From: Tamarix chinensis
Lineage: Eukaryota; Streptophyta; Magnoliopsida; Caryophyllales; Tamaricaceae
DNA: 64,000 nt
Assembly: GCA_030549775.1 (NCBI GenBank)
Contig: CM060174.1
Coordinates: 42,546,586-42,610,585, forward strand
Direction: 5' to 3'
Shown here: positions 1-11,159 of the stretch, in pieces
Position numbering within the stretch: position 1 is the stretch's first letter
Layout of the letters: the number at the start of each line of letters is the position of its first letter
Notes under the pieces: model-generated
What the model was told of the DNA's origin: nothing
The model's input: the letters and a program-made list of their open reading frames with translations, nothing else
The model's database searches: none
Made by a program: the position numbers and the translations under genes

Positions 1-777
1 ACCAAAGATGCTCTCGATGTCCATATCTGCAGTTCAGTGTTGTATTGAAACTCATCAAGTCATCAATCATAAAGGGCATCCAAAACAAAGTACTATGTTT
101 ATAGAATAAAATATATTCTGCGGTGTGTGGTCTAATTCCAATAAGGTACTATGTTTATAGAATAAACTATAGAAGAACCATAATAGTTTTAGTTCATTTT
201 GATCCTTTCATCTGGTACTATACTAAAATAAATAAATATTTACTGTCACCTATTTTCCTAAGTTACCATGAGAATATTTTAATTATTTAATATTTATTAT
301 AATTTTTCAAGGAAATGTATAATTTATTTTTTGAACTTTTGAGATTTCAATTCAAAAAACAATAGAGATTCACACAAAAAAATTAAAATATTCCAAAACT
401 TGCTTTTAGCAAAATATATGATATTAAATTTTTTATCATTTCAGTAATTTATGAATAATAATATTAATAGGATAGTACTAAAAGTAAACAAACGAAAATG
501 GTGGTACCAAATGGAATTCATCCAAACTAATAAATACACAAGAATTTTAAGGCCTCAGAAGGCCCTCATAGAGTATCCACATTGTAGTCCCAACATATTT
601 TTTTGTGGAATCACTACTTCAAATTCCGCATACTTAGAACTATATTTTAAGTAAGCAGGAAAAGGTGAAGCTTATCAATGTATGATAGCCACAATAGAGT
701 ACAAAGACATTCTTTTCACAACTAAGGCATGTAGAGCTTCCATGATAAATAGGAGAAAAGGTCAGAGCAAAACCGAC
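1..777 (-). other. Probable intron of the PDCD2-like gene, or sequence beyond it
   Basis: AT-rich sequence downstream of exon 4 on the minus strand. No PDCD2_C-type coding could be read in any minus frame, so this is most likely a long intron. A copy truncated after exon 4 cannot be excluded. Confidence 0.4.
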
Positions 778-1638
778 CAAGAGTGTTCGACTGGTTGGTA
801 CATGTTTCTTTAACTTTTGGGCTTGATGAAAAAGGCTTTGCAACAGTAGCAGACTGCTTCAGATTTTGTTTCTTAGAACAAGAAGCCAGAGATCCAGCTT
901 CAGATAGTGCCCTTCCCAAATCTACCAAATCCATATCGTGATTATCATCATAATCCTCATCTCCTTCAGAACTAAATGAACAAAGATCATCCAACCAATT
1001 GCGGTTTGAACCTGAAGCAGGAGCTACCTCCTCACTGGAAGGTTTTGATTCTGTTGTAACATCCAACTTTTGAACACGAACTGCACGCCAACTGTAGTAG
1101 AAATGAAAGTGAAATAGTCGAAACAAAAGCCAATAGTAAATGACAGTTGTAGAAAATTCAATCACCACAAGAAAATAGAAATACCTTCCACACTTTGGAC
1201 TCACACAACCAAAAACATAGATGACACGCTCTTGTATCTTATGTGTTGAAAAGGAAATTGGAGCATACACCTAAAACAAAAGGCCACGTAATGTTCATAC
1301 AGGATACAGCACTGGCAGGTGCCAAAAGAGCAACGCAATTAAACGGCCCTTGGAACCAGACCTGTGAAACTAAACAAAGATTGCAACCACATTGACAGCA
1401 CTGAAGAAAACTGGGCCTTAAAGGCACATTTCGGAAAGGGAAGTCCTGCAAAAATGGCAGTTACAAATATCTGATCAATAAAAAGAAAAAAACAAATAAT
1501 ACAATGGAGACAATATCTAGCACCCCTCTAATGGCCCAAGATACTCACAGGGAGACCACCGATCTTTGATGTGTAATGATCAGATGCTTCGTAATTATCA
1601 TTCGCCCATGCTCCAGGCAAGCCAAGTGTGACACTCAT
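778..1638 (-). CDS. PDCD2-like protein (TSR4 family), N-terminal half, four exons
   Basis: The start codon is at 1638. Exon 1 is 1549-1638 (30 codons), exon 2 is 1362-1445 (28 codons), exon 3 is 1185-1270 (86 nt) and exon 4 runs from 1091 to about 778-802. Introns begin GTGAGT, GTCTGG and GTATTT and end in AG, and the frame stays open across all joints, including a split Ser codon at exon 3/4. The protein starts [15 protein letters not shown] and has the IGGLP motif, a Cys-rich stretch ([19 protein letters not shown]), [14 protein letters not shown] and SWRAVRVQK. An acidic region ([10 protein letters not shown]) and DLGRALSEA follow. This order matches plant PDCD2-like proteins. Known of the family: yeast TSR4 is a chaperone for ribosomal protein uS5 in 40S assembly. 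The C-terminal PDCD2_C domain was not found and should lie left of the window. The exact exon 4 donor is uncertain. This is the only apparently intact host gene here. Confidence 0.88.
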
Positions 1639-2445
1639 ATCCTAGTACGACAATCGTAAGTTAGCATTTTGGTTTCATGTTCATTCCATTATCATAATAC
1701 ACATAATATATAGAAAATAAGTGTATCAATTTCAAAATACAAGCATTATTTAAAAAAGGCAACCTTTTGTAGTTACAATGCCATAAAGTAATTCAAATAC
1801 AATTACTATTAAATGTATCTTACTATCGTACAACAATCAATAATCATCTGATTACATATCCAATTTGACAGCTTATCTTAAAGGAAATTTTTTAATTTAC
1901 ACCATTTTCCTAAGTTTTATACCAGTATAGAGGTTCATAAAACAAACATTAAAATTTAAGATACTTAGACAGAATTTCATTCATATAACTCCCACAATTT
2001 CATAATTTAGGGGGTACAGCATTTCTAATTTTGTTTCACAATATAAAGCATTTTACAAAAAATATCAAAAATTAAATGGTACATTCTCAATTTTATCCTT
2101 CTACTCTTTTTCTCCCCTACCTCATCCCAAAACAAGGATTAATTTAAGGGTATATGAATAAAAGTGGATGTTAACTTTCTAAAATTTCTCTTCCTAATAT
2201 GCATGTAAGAACATTAAAAACTTCATATTTTGAGTGAGAATGAGTAACTAATAATGTATCACTGTATATGGACATGATAGTATATCTAGTACAATCATAA
2301 TCTGTTATCTCATGAAGAAATGTGTTTTCTTCCTTCGAATCGCATTATCAATCCTAAAGATGAGAAGGAAGTTCTCTTCTATAAGGAAACTAGAATATTA
2401 GATACACAAATAATTCAAGTCATGGGGCTTCAAGACTGTCAAAAA
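1639..2445. promoter_or_regulatory. Upstream region of the PDCD2-like gene
   Basis: AT-rich DNA immediately 5' of the start codon on the minus strand, expected to hold the promoter and 5' UTR. No clear TATA box or 5' UTR intron could be assigned. There are no other recognisable features. Confidence 0.35.
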
Positions 2446-2448
2446 TGA

Positions 2449-2652
2449 AGAACTTCCATCTTTGAGAAGGATGTCCGCAAATTTTATGCTAGAGTTAAGA
2501 AAATGCTTAGAGCCAATGGTGCAAGGAATCTTATAGAGTTTATGAAATGTGCAAAGCAAGAAAATGCAATGTCCGACTATGTATTTGCATCAAATGGAGA
2601 GAGGAGGCTAGAAAATATGCAGAAGCATCCATTTTCCATGACATTAGTTTAG
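2449..2652 (+). other. Unrecognised coding-like fragment of 67 codons
   Basis: An open stretch between two in-frame stops with protein-like composition. It contains KDVRKFYARVKKMLRANG, NLIEFMKCAKQENAMSDY and ASNGERRLENMQKHPFS, is rich in charged residues and has little low complexity. There is no convincing start codon at its beginning, so it would be an exon or a captured gene fragment. The family is not recognised. It lies between the PDCD2-like gene and the first MULE-type element. A chance open frame is possible. Confidence 0.3.
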
Positions 2653-3662
2653 TTCTTAAGCTCTCTAAGTTGGGGGATATAAAAACCTCCTCACTTGGAC
2701 TACTTACATTAACTAAACCCCCAAGCCATGAAAGACATGCAAAACTCCAATCCAACCGCCTCCCTTTTATACCATAGTCTCATTATTTTGGCTTAAATGA
2801 CCCACTACCCAGCCAAGGATAGCACCAGTGCAGGTCCCACAACAATAGCCACAACTGCACTTTTCTGGGCAAATCTAGACATTTTTGGTAGCCCAAAAAA
2901 ATCCAAGGCAGTAGCAGCAGCTACAAGCATCAGAAGGAGCAGAATTTTTTTGGATGAAAAGAAAACTACAATCAGTTCATGATGAAACTTTGGGCCTGCA
3001 GCAGAAAAGTTATTTTATGCTTTATGCTTTTAATAATATTTTTAGTTTTTAGCCTAAAAGCGATGTTTATTTTTTACTTTTATTGATGTTTCTAGCTTAG
3101 CTAAGCTTATTAACTTCTAAGGAACCACCCAAATTAAATATAAGACATTAGAAAAATCCCAAACAGTTGTGAATTTTCTATTTCAGCTACACAAAGTCAA
3201 CTTTAGTTTTGGTTAGGATTAAACTAGTTAATGTTAATCACTTTGACAACTAACTAGTTTGATTAGTTAAACAACCCATTCCTTCTTCTTCTTCTTCTTC
3301 TTTTTTTTTTTTTTTGGTTGAGTTGTACTACAACTAAATGAGACCTAACACTCTCTTATAAGTGTTGGCTCACACTTGAATGAAGGACACCTCCGAATTT
3401 GGCTTTCTTATTATTTCTGCAGAAATCAATCCCTATCAACTCTAGTGCATAAGTTTGAAGTTTCAATCCTAAAATCTCACAAGATATATCCTCAGTATTG
3501 AAACCTTAAGTGTTTCTTGTCAGTATATGATCTAAGGACCAAGATTCATATTCAACCCCTTTTCACCATCTTCTCTATTTTCTTATTTGGTCATCCCCCA
3601 TTGATAACTACTCTCCTAACTTGACCTAATTTGTATTAGCATATACATCAAACACTAGTTTT
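2653..3662. other. Intergenic DNA with a short TTC/T tract
   Basis: No gene recognised. It holds a (CTT)n/poly-T tract near 3281-3316 and a repeated GTTAACTAGTTTGAT-like AT-rich area near 3220-3260. A 61-codon open frame at 2797-2982 has no supporting motif. Confidence 0.5.
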
Positions 3663-3672
3663 GGTGTCATGC

Positions 3673-4644
3673 AATGTTTGAAAAAGTGCGCCTGAGGCGC
3701 AAGGCGATTGGGGGGGGGGGGGGGCTTTTTTGGTGCTAGGCAAGGCGATGTGAGTGAGGCACACATAAGGCGGCAGAGGCGCAGAGGCGTGCGCCTTTGA
3801 ACAAAATTTCCTTTCAGCAAAAAAAAAAAAACACAGGTAGCCAAGGACTTAGGGGAGAGGAGTAGACATTTTTTGGAAAAAGGGAAACCTATTTATAGTT
3901 TTAATTGGGGAGAGCAATAGTTGTTTTGGAAATATCAAGCAGCGACTTAAGGGAGAAGAGTAGACATGCACATGCCTTTCAGCAGAAAAAAAAAAAAAAA
4001 TCATGTAGAGAGCTGGGGACTTAGGGGAGAGGCGTAGACATGCACATGCTTTTCAACAGAAAAAAATCATGTAGGGACCTAGGGACTTGGGGGAGAGGAG
4101 TAGACATTTTTTTTGGAGAAGGGTAAGTCTATTATAGTTTTGATTGGGAAGAGCAATAGTTGCTTTGGAAAAGATGCACATTCTGCAATCAAACAGGCTA
4201 CAAGCCTACAAGCAGAGTCAGGGTCATTAGGGAAATATAAAAAAGAGAGTAAAATTCATATTTTAAAAACATAGGTAGTGTTAAACTCATATAAAAAAAA
4301 TAAAAAGAGTCTAAGATAAAGAAACAGACCATAGAGAGCTAAGAACTAGAGACAGTAAGAAGAAGTGGCCCCTAGTCCCAACTATTTGGTAGTATTGATA
4401 GTGTTAAACTCATCAGTTGTTATTTTTCTAAGTATTTTCTTGTTATGTATATATATATTTTTTTCCCTGAAAACTTAGTCATTTAATCATTTTTCTTAGC
4501 TTCGAGTAATTTTTGCGCCTCACATAGTCTAGGCGCGCGCCTTCACCTTGCGCCTAGCACCTAGGCTCGTGCCTTCGCCTTGCGCCAAGCAACTAGGCTC
4601 AGGACCCCTATCGCCTAGGTGCACCTTAGACCTTTCCAAACACT
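3673..4644. mobile_element. Non-autonomous Mutator-like element (972 bp)
   Basis: The ends are imperfect inverted repeats (left AATGTTTGAAAAAG; right, read inward, AGTGTTTGGAAAGG). A direct repeat GGTGTCATGC flanks both sides (3663-3672 and 4645-4654), a length typical of Mutator-like insertions. The subterminal parts are rich in GCGCCT/AGGCGC words. The interior holds three direct copies of a unit containing GGGGAGAGGAGTAGACAT (about 3850, 3950 and 4020-4100). There is no transposase. A 15-G run occupies 3710-3724. Related fragments occur at 20709-21347 and 43820-43905. Confidence 0.85.
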
Positions 4645-4917
4645 GGTGTCATGCTCAATATTTTGATTGGTATCAAAGAAATATTTTGATTGGTATCATA
4701 AATATAACAATGAATTCATCTTTGATACCAATTATAAAGTGAAAGCATATGACATGCCTTGGGTGATTTTTGTTGGTATCAACAATCATGGGAAAACAAT
4801 TTTGTTTGGATGTGCAATTCTCCACAATGAGGCATCTACTTTTTAATATTTTCTTCTTTAGTTTGATATGCAGACTTTTGTTAAAAGAAAAAAGGAAATT
4901 TGTAACAAATCAAGATC
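4645..4917. other. Spacer between two elements
   Basis: Contains the right target duplication of the MULE-type element and a duplicated ATATTTTGATTGGTATCA (about 4659 and 4680). No gene seen. Confidence 0.5.
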
Positions 4918-5227
4918 ATACAATGAAATATCGGTACTGCAGTTGCATATCAGCCACAATTTTGCGATTTTTGGATTTCCGGTGAAATTCTAGAAATGCG
5001 GACATTTCAAAAAATCACATATTTATCGTTGCAATTTCAGCGAAAGTTCGGATATCGGCCGATATTAACCGATATTTACTGATATTAGCCGATATTTGTC
5101 GTGTAAAAGAATTAAAAAATCACATCGCGACAACCGCGACATATAAAATATCACTCGCAACACCCCGATACCTCAACACTGCGACCGCAACCACAAATGC
5201 AACCGTAACCACGGTTTTATTGCTTGG
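4918..5227. mobile_element. MULE-type MITE, CGATAT family, copy 1 (310 bp)
   Basis: Flanked by an exact 8-bp direct repeat TCAAGATC (4910-4917 and 5228-5235). The ends are loosely inverted: ATACAATGAAAT at the left, and ATTGCTTGG at the right, reading inward CCAAGCAATAAAACCG. The interior repeats CGATAT, CCGATATT and CGCGAC words and is CpG-rich against AT-rich surroundings. A second copy, related along its whole length, sits at 13379-13715. Confidence 0.75.
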
Positions 5228-5235
5228 TCAAGATC

Positions 5236-6139
5236 CCTATCTGAAGCAATTACACAACTACAAAACATAGCTTTTGTACAAAACATATCACTTCAAAGTT
5301 TAGCTGTTGGTTTACAACTCTTATTCAGAGTGATTGCAAAAAATGGTGTGCTAATTTTAATTCATCATACAAAATGAGCTCTCTTAAAGACTTTGAGAAC
5401 AATTAGGGGCTCGTGCTAGAAAAGTATAGTTTGCAAAATAATAAGACATTTTTGGGCACCAACTTACTACTATTATTATAGTTTACAATTCTTTTCACAA
5501 TTATTACCAAAAATGGTGTGTTGAATTATTATTAGTATGGTGGTTGTTTTTTCTTCACATACTAGTCTGAGAGACTTTATCATACGTTCATATAAATTTG
5601 AATTATTCTATTATCTTTAGAGTTTATTTATTTGTGTTATCATAAAATATAAATTAAGAATTTTCTTTTACCAACATTTATTAATACTTTAGATTGATAT
5701 AGCTATTGAAGAGATCAACCAAGAGTGCTACCATAATAAGATGTTGGCCATGTTTAGAATTTTGAAGATTGGATTACCATTGAAAAAAGAGTTCTCAGTC
5801 TATTTGCTTTTAAAAGGTTCTAAGAAAATTTCAAAAGAGCATATCAATATTCACTTGTTCATGTTGAAGATGCAATGAATTCATTTTGAGGTATTTTGAG
5901 ACAGTGACAAAAATCATAGGGTATTTTGAGTATTTTGGGATGGAAAGACAGCATTGTGAAAGAATTTAAAGTTCTAGGGCATACTTTGTCATCACCTATT
6001 ATTGGCATTTTTTCACAAAGATTGTTTCAGGATCTTGCCATTTTAATTACCTTTACATTGGTGCTGTGATGAGCTATAGAGTACTAGTGGGACCCAAGTA
6101 GTGCTAAGGGACAAAACTATATTATTATCAAGGAGAATG
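5236..6139. other. AT-rich DNA, possible transposase remnant
   Basis: No intact frame. Two partly repeated blocks around TTTACAACTCTTATTCA / TTTACAATTCTTTTCAC (about 5311 and 5483) and AAAAATGGTGTG (about 5339 and 5509) suggest an internal duplication. It may be the decayed upstream part of the zinc-knuckle protein that follows. Confidence 0.35.
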
Positions 6140-6302
6140 CATGAGGAGGCATAGATGATGTATTGTGACCCCCAAAATCAACAACAAAAGGCATCCAAGA
6201 AAGAGGTGAGTGAAGGATGGAAACAAATCAAAAATGACAAAATCTAAGAGTTGTTCTCTATGCAAGCAACTTAGTCATACGAAGCTTACATTTCCCAAAT
6301 AG
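6140..6302 (+). pseudogene. Zinc-knuckle tail of a FAR1/MULE-type transposase (remnant)
   Basis: A short plus-strand reading ends in SCSLCKQLSHTKLTFPK and a stop at 6300-6302. The spacing C-x2-C-x4-H-x4-F matches the CCHC knuckle at the C-terminus of FAR1/FHY3 and MuDR-type transposases, with the last Cys replaced by Phe. Just upstream, in another frame, PKINNKRHPRKR resembles the basic linker that precedes the knuckle in this family. Frame changes and the lost Cys mark it as dead. The assignment rests on short motifs only. Confidence 0.42.
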
Positions 6303-7279
6303 AAAATATTATTGACTTTGACAAGGAGATTCCCAATGCCTTGCAAAAGAAACACACAAAATTAGTTGGGGACTTAGATGTAAATCCCATCTTTAATCTA
6401 AAGTATTAGGTAATGCTAATACTATTTTAATATTTATTTACTTCAACATTTTCATCTTTTCCATCCTTTTTCCTAAATTTGATAATTTAATTTTCTCTCA
6501 CAAGTGGTTGGAAAATCTAGAAGAAATGTTTGCAACAAATAATTGTTTTCAATAGTAACTTGGGAATTTTGTATGAACCACTATGTTAGTATTTATTATT
6601 ATGGCAAACAGAAATTGAGTTGCATTTTCGGCTATTATAGTAGCAGTTTTCTTTGTGTGACTATATTTTATTGCGACAAGCAGAAACTTGGGTTTTGTTA
6701 ATCATTAACATTATCTATGAATAAATATTATATTGATATAGTTGATTACAAATTTAGAGCATCCATGATAAATAAATTTAAATATAAAAGTGCAGGCTAG
6801 TGATTTATTTGTCAATTTTCTTACTTATATATCAAAAATAACGGTAAAAAGAACTTCAAATATATATCATTTAATTTATAATAATTGTGTGCGCTTAAAA
6901 TGATCCAAAAATAATAATTTATATAACAATATACGATTATAGTAGTTATGGGTATGAGTATGGTAAAAAGTTGGTTGATTTTGAAGCTCTTATTAAAATA
7001 AAATAGTTTGTTAAATATCAATATATATCATATAAGTTTAACTTGGCAATTTGTGGCATGCAAGAGAACTTAGAAATGTAGAGGATACTGATCTCCTCTG
7101 CATGACTCCATATTTTCAACAATTATTTTCAGTGGATTTTTGGAGTTCTCTAGTTCTTTTATAAACATTGGTCAATTAATAGGTGTGGTTTACTATAGAA
7201 AATGATCAACAAGTGATAGAATGGAATATATTCTTAGTAATTAATGCTTAAACATAGCAGGACAGGAGTGATGTATATT
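6303..7279. other. AT-rich DNA without a gene
   Basis: Very AT-rich sequence; the 66-codon minus-strand frame near 6821-7021 is compositionally biased and not supported. Nothing else seen. Confidence 0.5.
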
Positions 7280-8640
7280 AATTAATACATGGATTTACTG
7301 CTAGCATGAAGGATGTGCTTGCTGCTGGGTGTCATTTACATTTTCTAATGGTAGCATGTTTAATAAAATTGACAGGGTCATGTGTAATTCTGATGCATTA
7401 GCTGCAGATTTTTTCTTCAAAGGCAGAATTCTTGGCTGCTGGGAACCTATCTGATCACTCACCAATTGTGCTACAGTTGGGTGGAGAGGGAAAAGAAAAA
7501 TCAGTCCCTTCAGATTCTTTAATATGTAGGTGGAGCATAACTTTACGATACTACAGCAGCTGAAGTGTAGAAGGCAGATGTACAGGGTACAGCTCAGTTT
7601 ATTATGTGCAAAAAGATGGCCAACTGAAAGTGTAGACTCAGAATCCTCAACAAGCAGAATTTTCTCGCATTGAGTCTAGAGCAGAGGATGCAGTACAGGC
7701 ACTCACAGAAGCACAGGAAGATTCATTTGCAAGGGAAATCAATCAGGACACAAAGGCACACGTTGCTGTATTGAAAAGGAGAGTCAGCGTGCTTAACAGT
7801 GCTGCCTAAATTTTCATAGCACAAAAGTCCAAAACCAATTTCCTCCGCAACTCTGACAGAGGCACTAGCTGCTTCCATGGATTAATGAAGGAAAACCAAA
7901 GGAAGCAAGCCATGACTCAATTATGAAGAGCTGATGGAACACTTTCTGGTTCAATGCAGCAGGTGGAGATAGAGTTTGTTCAATTTTTGTCTTATCTGCT
8001 GAACGCTGGGTTAATTGCTGAGCCTACTGAAGCACAAGTTTTTGAAGGGGCATGCCTAACAGAAACTGTCAGATCTGCCTGTAGTCGCCTGACAGAGGTA
8101 ACAGATAAAGAGATAACATCTTTAGCAATGTGGATGGGAAAGATCCTTGCCCGGATGGCTTTGCATCCAAATTATTCAAGAGTTATTGGGGTATGGAGGG
8201 TAAAAATCTTCTTTCAGCTGCCCATGAAATTTTTTTTTTGGAGGGAAAAAAAAAAGTCTTAAGCAGTTGAACCATACCTTGATTTCCCTTATCCCTAAGA
8301 TCCCTAATGCCTTAAAAGTAACTCAATTTCGACCCATAGCTTGCTGTAATGCTATTTACAAAACCATTTCAAAAATGCTAGCTAAAAAAATGTGGTCTCT
8401 TTTGCCTGATATCATTGATACATCACAAGGTGCCATTGTGAAGGGGATGCTAATGAATGAAAGCACCATCTGAACCAAAGAGTTTTTGAAGGAGAATAAC
8501 TGCAAAAGAACCAGCCCCAAATTCATTATTAAAGTTGATATCCATAAAGCTTATGATACGAGTAGCTGGAGTCTCCTTAATAGGTCACGGATGGACTTGG
8601 TTTCCTTGGTAATTTCAGAGATTTGGTTAGGGAGTGTGTG
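7280..8640 (+). pseudogene. L1-type LINE ORF2, endonuclease end and RT start (decayed)
   Basis: Conceptual reading over several frames shows FSNGSMFNKIDRVMCNSDA and SDHSPIVLQL, the C-terminal signature of the plant LINE endonuclease. FRFFNM follows, then a linker. The N-terminal RT block has SLIPKIPNALKVTQFRPIAC, NAIYKTISKMLAKKM, KVDIHKAYD and SWSLLN. Many stops and frameshifts show long decay. The RT breaks off near 8640 and resumes at 11160, so about 2.5 kb was inserted or rearranged here. The intact relative at the right end of the window (minus strand) has the same domain order. Confidence 0.8.
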
Positions 8641-9132
8641 CCTCCTCCCCTTTGATGCAGGGGTATGTCTTACAAGTAGGTTGGCGTATTTAGTCATTGG
8701 GCCCATTGTTTTGGATTTGTTTGAACACTTGGACTTAAAGAGCACAATTGGGACAAACAATATAGTGGGACTTAAGGGTTGGTATTAGAAGTTTAATGAA
8801 GTAACATGCTAAACACATGAGGATGCCCCAAACTCATATGGACTGACCATATCTACCCAAGTAAGAGGGGTTTAGAAGTCATTAGGTAATTTGTTAGATA
8901 ATTAGTAGAAGTTTTATCTTGTTAAGGAGTGTTTTATCTTTCTTTTTTGTGTGAGACAAGAATCTTATGGATTTTAGTGTGGTTTCTCTTGTAAGTTTTA
9001 GCTTTTGTGTGGAAGATTCAACTTAAGGAGGTGGGAATTATGCTAAATTTCCTTCCCTAATGTATGTGTTTAAATCACATACAACATCATAAAAGGGAGT
9101 CTGCTTACTGAATATATAGTGAGGTATAAACT
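8641..9132. other. Unassigned insert sequence between LINE halves
   Basis: No gene or terminal repeat recognised. It lies inside the LINE interruption and directly left of a TRIM. Confidence 0.4.
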
Positions 9133-9882
9133 TGAACACCCAGAGTCAATATGACCACGCGGGGGGCTACCCTAGAGCGCTTTCGGATTGATTGGTTGAC
9201 CCCACAAATTAATACGAGTCATTTTAGCACATTTTGTCCTCACTCACGCACTTTCCGAGAAATTTTCAGAAAATTTCAGACACTTCCCGAAAGAGTCATC
9301 CATTCTAAAAATTAATTCACGACTAGCACGCTTAATTGTGGAGTTCTTTGGATGAAATTACCAAAAGGATGGTATATCAAGTTGATATAAGTAGTCATAT
9401 CAATTCTTATAATACTTTCCTCAAATTAGAGGTGTTACATTCACCTCCACTCACAAAATACTATGTCCTTATTGCGCCTCAATCACTAACTATCTCAACA
9501 CAGTTTAGAATAAGAATTGTCCCGCTGGGTAGCTAATTAGCTCATCTAAGTTCAGCTCGCGGTCATAATTTCACTCTAATACCATTTGTTATACACCAAG
9601 TCGATATAACCACGCGAGAGCTACCCTATAGCGCTTTTGGACTAATCAGATGGCCCCACAGATCATCATGATTCCTTTTAGCGCATTTTTCCTTCACTCA
9701 CTCACTTTCAGATAAATTTCCAAAACTTCCCATGAGGGCCACCCATCATAAAAATTGATCCACAACTAGCACACTTAATTGTGGTGTTCTTAGGACAAAA
9801 TCACCAAAATGATGGTATAACATGTTGATATAAGTAATCATAGTAATCCTTATAACATTTTCCTCAAATTGGGGGTGTTACA
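9133..9882 (-). mobile_element. TRIM retrotransposon, copy A (LTR-internal-LTR)
   Basis: Two related LTRs (9133-9439 and 9587-9882) flank a 147-bp internal part. Read on the minus strand, the LTR begins TGTAACACCCCCAATTTGAGG and ends near GGTGT(T/A)-A-CA. The primer-binding site is TGGTATTAGAGT, one or two changes from the initiator-Met type seen in copy B, and a purine tract (GTGAGTGGAGGTGAA) precedes the 3' LTR. No coding capacity. The LTRs have diverged from each other, so this is an older insertion than 29809-31014. No target duplication is visible. Confidence 0.85.
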
Positions 9883-9884
9883 TT

Positions 9885-10390
9885 ATTGTTTGGGATGAAG
9901 CTCCCATGATGCACAAATGCTACTTTCAATGTCTAGATAAAAGTATGTTGGATATTCAAAAATTAAGCAACGAATATAGCTCTGATATGCCCTTTGATGA
10001 AAACCATTGTGTTTGGTGTAGATTTTTGGCAAATATCACCGGTCATCATGAAAGGCACAAATCAAGACATTGTAATGCCACTATAAACTCATCACAATTC
10101 TAGGGAGATATACATTTTAATGCCACTATAAACTCATCACAATTTTGAGGAGATTGTAAAGTTTTACGTTTGACTAAGAATAAACTTCAATTTATTAGGT
10201 TAGATGGTGAAACTTTTGAGTGGAAATAGTTTTCTGATCGTATCACATGTGTAGGTAATGAAACAATTAGAGGTGAAAGCAACAATCTTGGACCAATTGA
10301 AATTATAGATGATCTAATCATGACAATAGGGGACAACACTTCCGTCATTTTGTAATATAATTGATGATGCAATTATTTGTACAGAGATCT
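9885..10390 (+). pseudogene. PIF1-like helicase remnant (Helitron)
   Basis: Starts at the Walker B region: IVWDEAPMMHKCYFQCLDKS, then SSDMPFDENHCVW, a degenerate GGDFRQ-like stretch, NATINSSQF, KVLRLTKN and IIDDLIMTIGDN. These follow in the order known for Helitron RepHel and cellular PIF1 helicases; ATINSS and KVLRLTKNMR are family hallmarks. Part of the NATINSS segment is duplicated (about 10070 and 10120). The N-terminal Walker A is missing, cut off at the TRIM insertion point. Stops and frameshifts make it non-functional. Confidence 0.75.
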
Positions 10391-11159
10391 CTCTATACTC
10401 AAACTGACTCTTAATGTTGTTGATTCTACTAATGCAAAATGCATATGAAGCAAAGACATATTTGTGTTTTGATAGCACTTACAAATTAGTCTAAATGTTG
10501 ACATGTTTGAGTTTTGATAGCATAGGTATTCTTAAACGGAATTTGGTGCTCTAACAGTCATAACAACAAGCTAAATTTGAAGGTTGGAAACATGTACATG
10601 CATAAATGAGGTAGGATGGTTGGAAACTTGTGTATAAACGACTAGAAAACATGCAATCATTAATATAAATGCAAATACAATAACATAAATAATTAGAACA
10701 TAAGAGGTCATTAACATAAATCAACAATAATTTGTTAAAAAGAATGATGCTAGAATGTCAAATAAAGGAAAAAAAAATAGAGGTAGTATTTAGTATTAAG
10801 TACTAAGGCCGCAAGCACTTATTACTATGGAAATAATTATTACGAAATAGTATTTAAGTTTTAGATCAAATAATTGGATTACCATGTAAAACTTTTGAAA
10901 CGTTAGGCTTGTATCTCCTCATATAAAGGGGACCTCCTACAATAGTAAGAACTCAAGCTAGGGAGTTAACAAAATAGATAATCCTTGACTACAGGCCTTC
11001 TCCTAAGACTCTCTTGTGCACATCCACCAAACACGTCTCATGACGAGATCTAGCCCATAATATTAATGGGCTCCCATGTGAGAGGAGTATTGGGAGACCA
11101 CATGTAATGTTGCAAATTAATCAAATAGGAAAAGTAATACTGCACTTTCCTTCTTTCAC
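10391..11159. other. Unassigned DNA
   Basis: No coding motif recognised; possibly more of the Helitron or its flank. A TATAAA-like word lies near 10922, with no gene behind it. Confidence 0.4.

Noticed and set aside
2797..2982. 61-codon frame rich in Ala/Thr/Lys
   Set aside because: No recognisable motif, start context or neighbour; the opposite strand is equally open.
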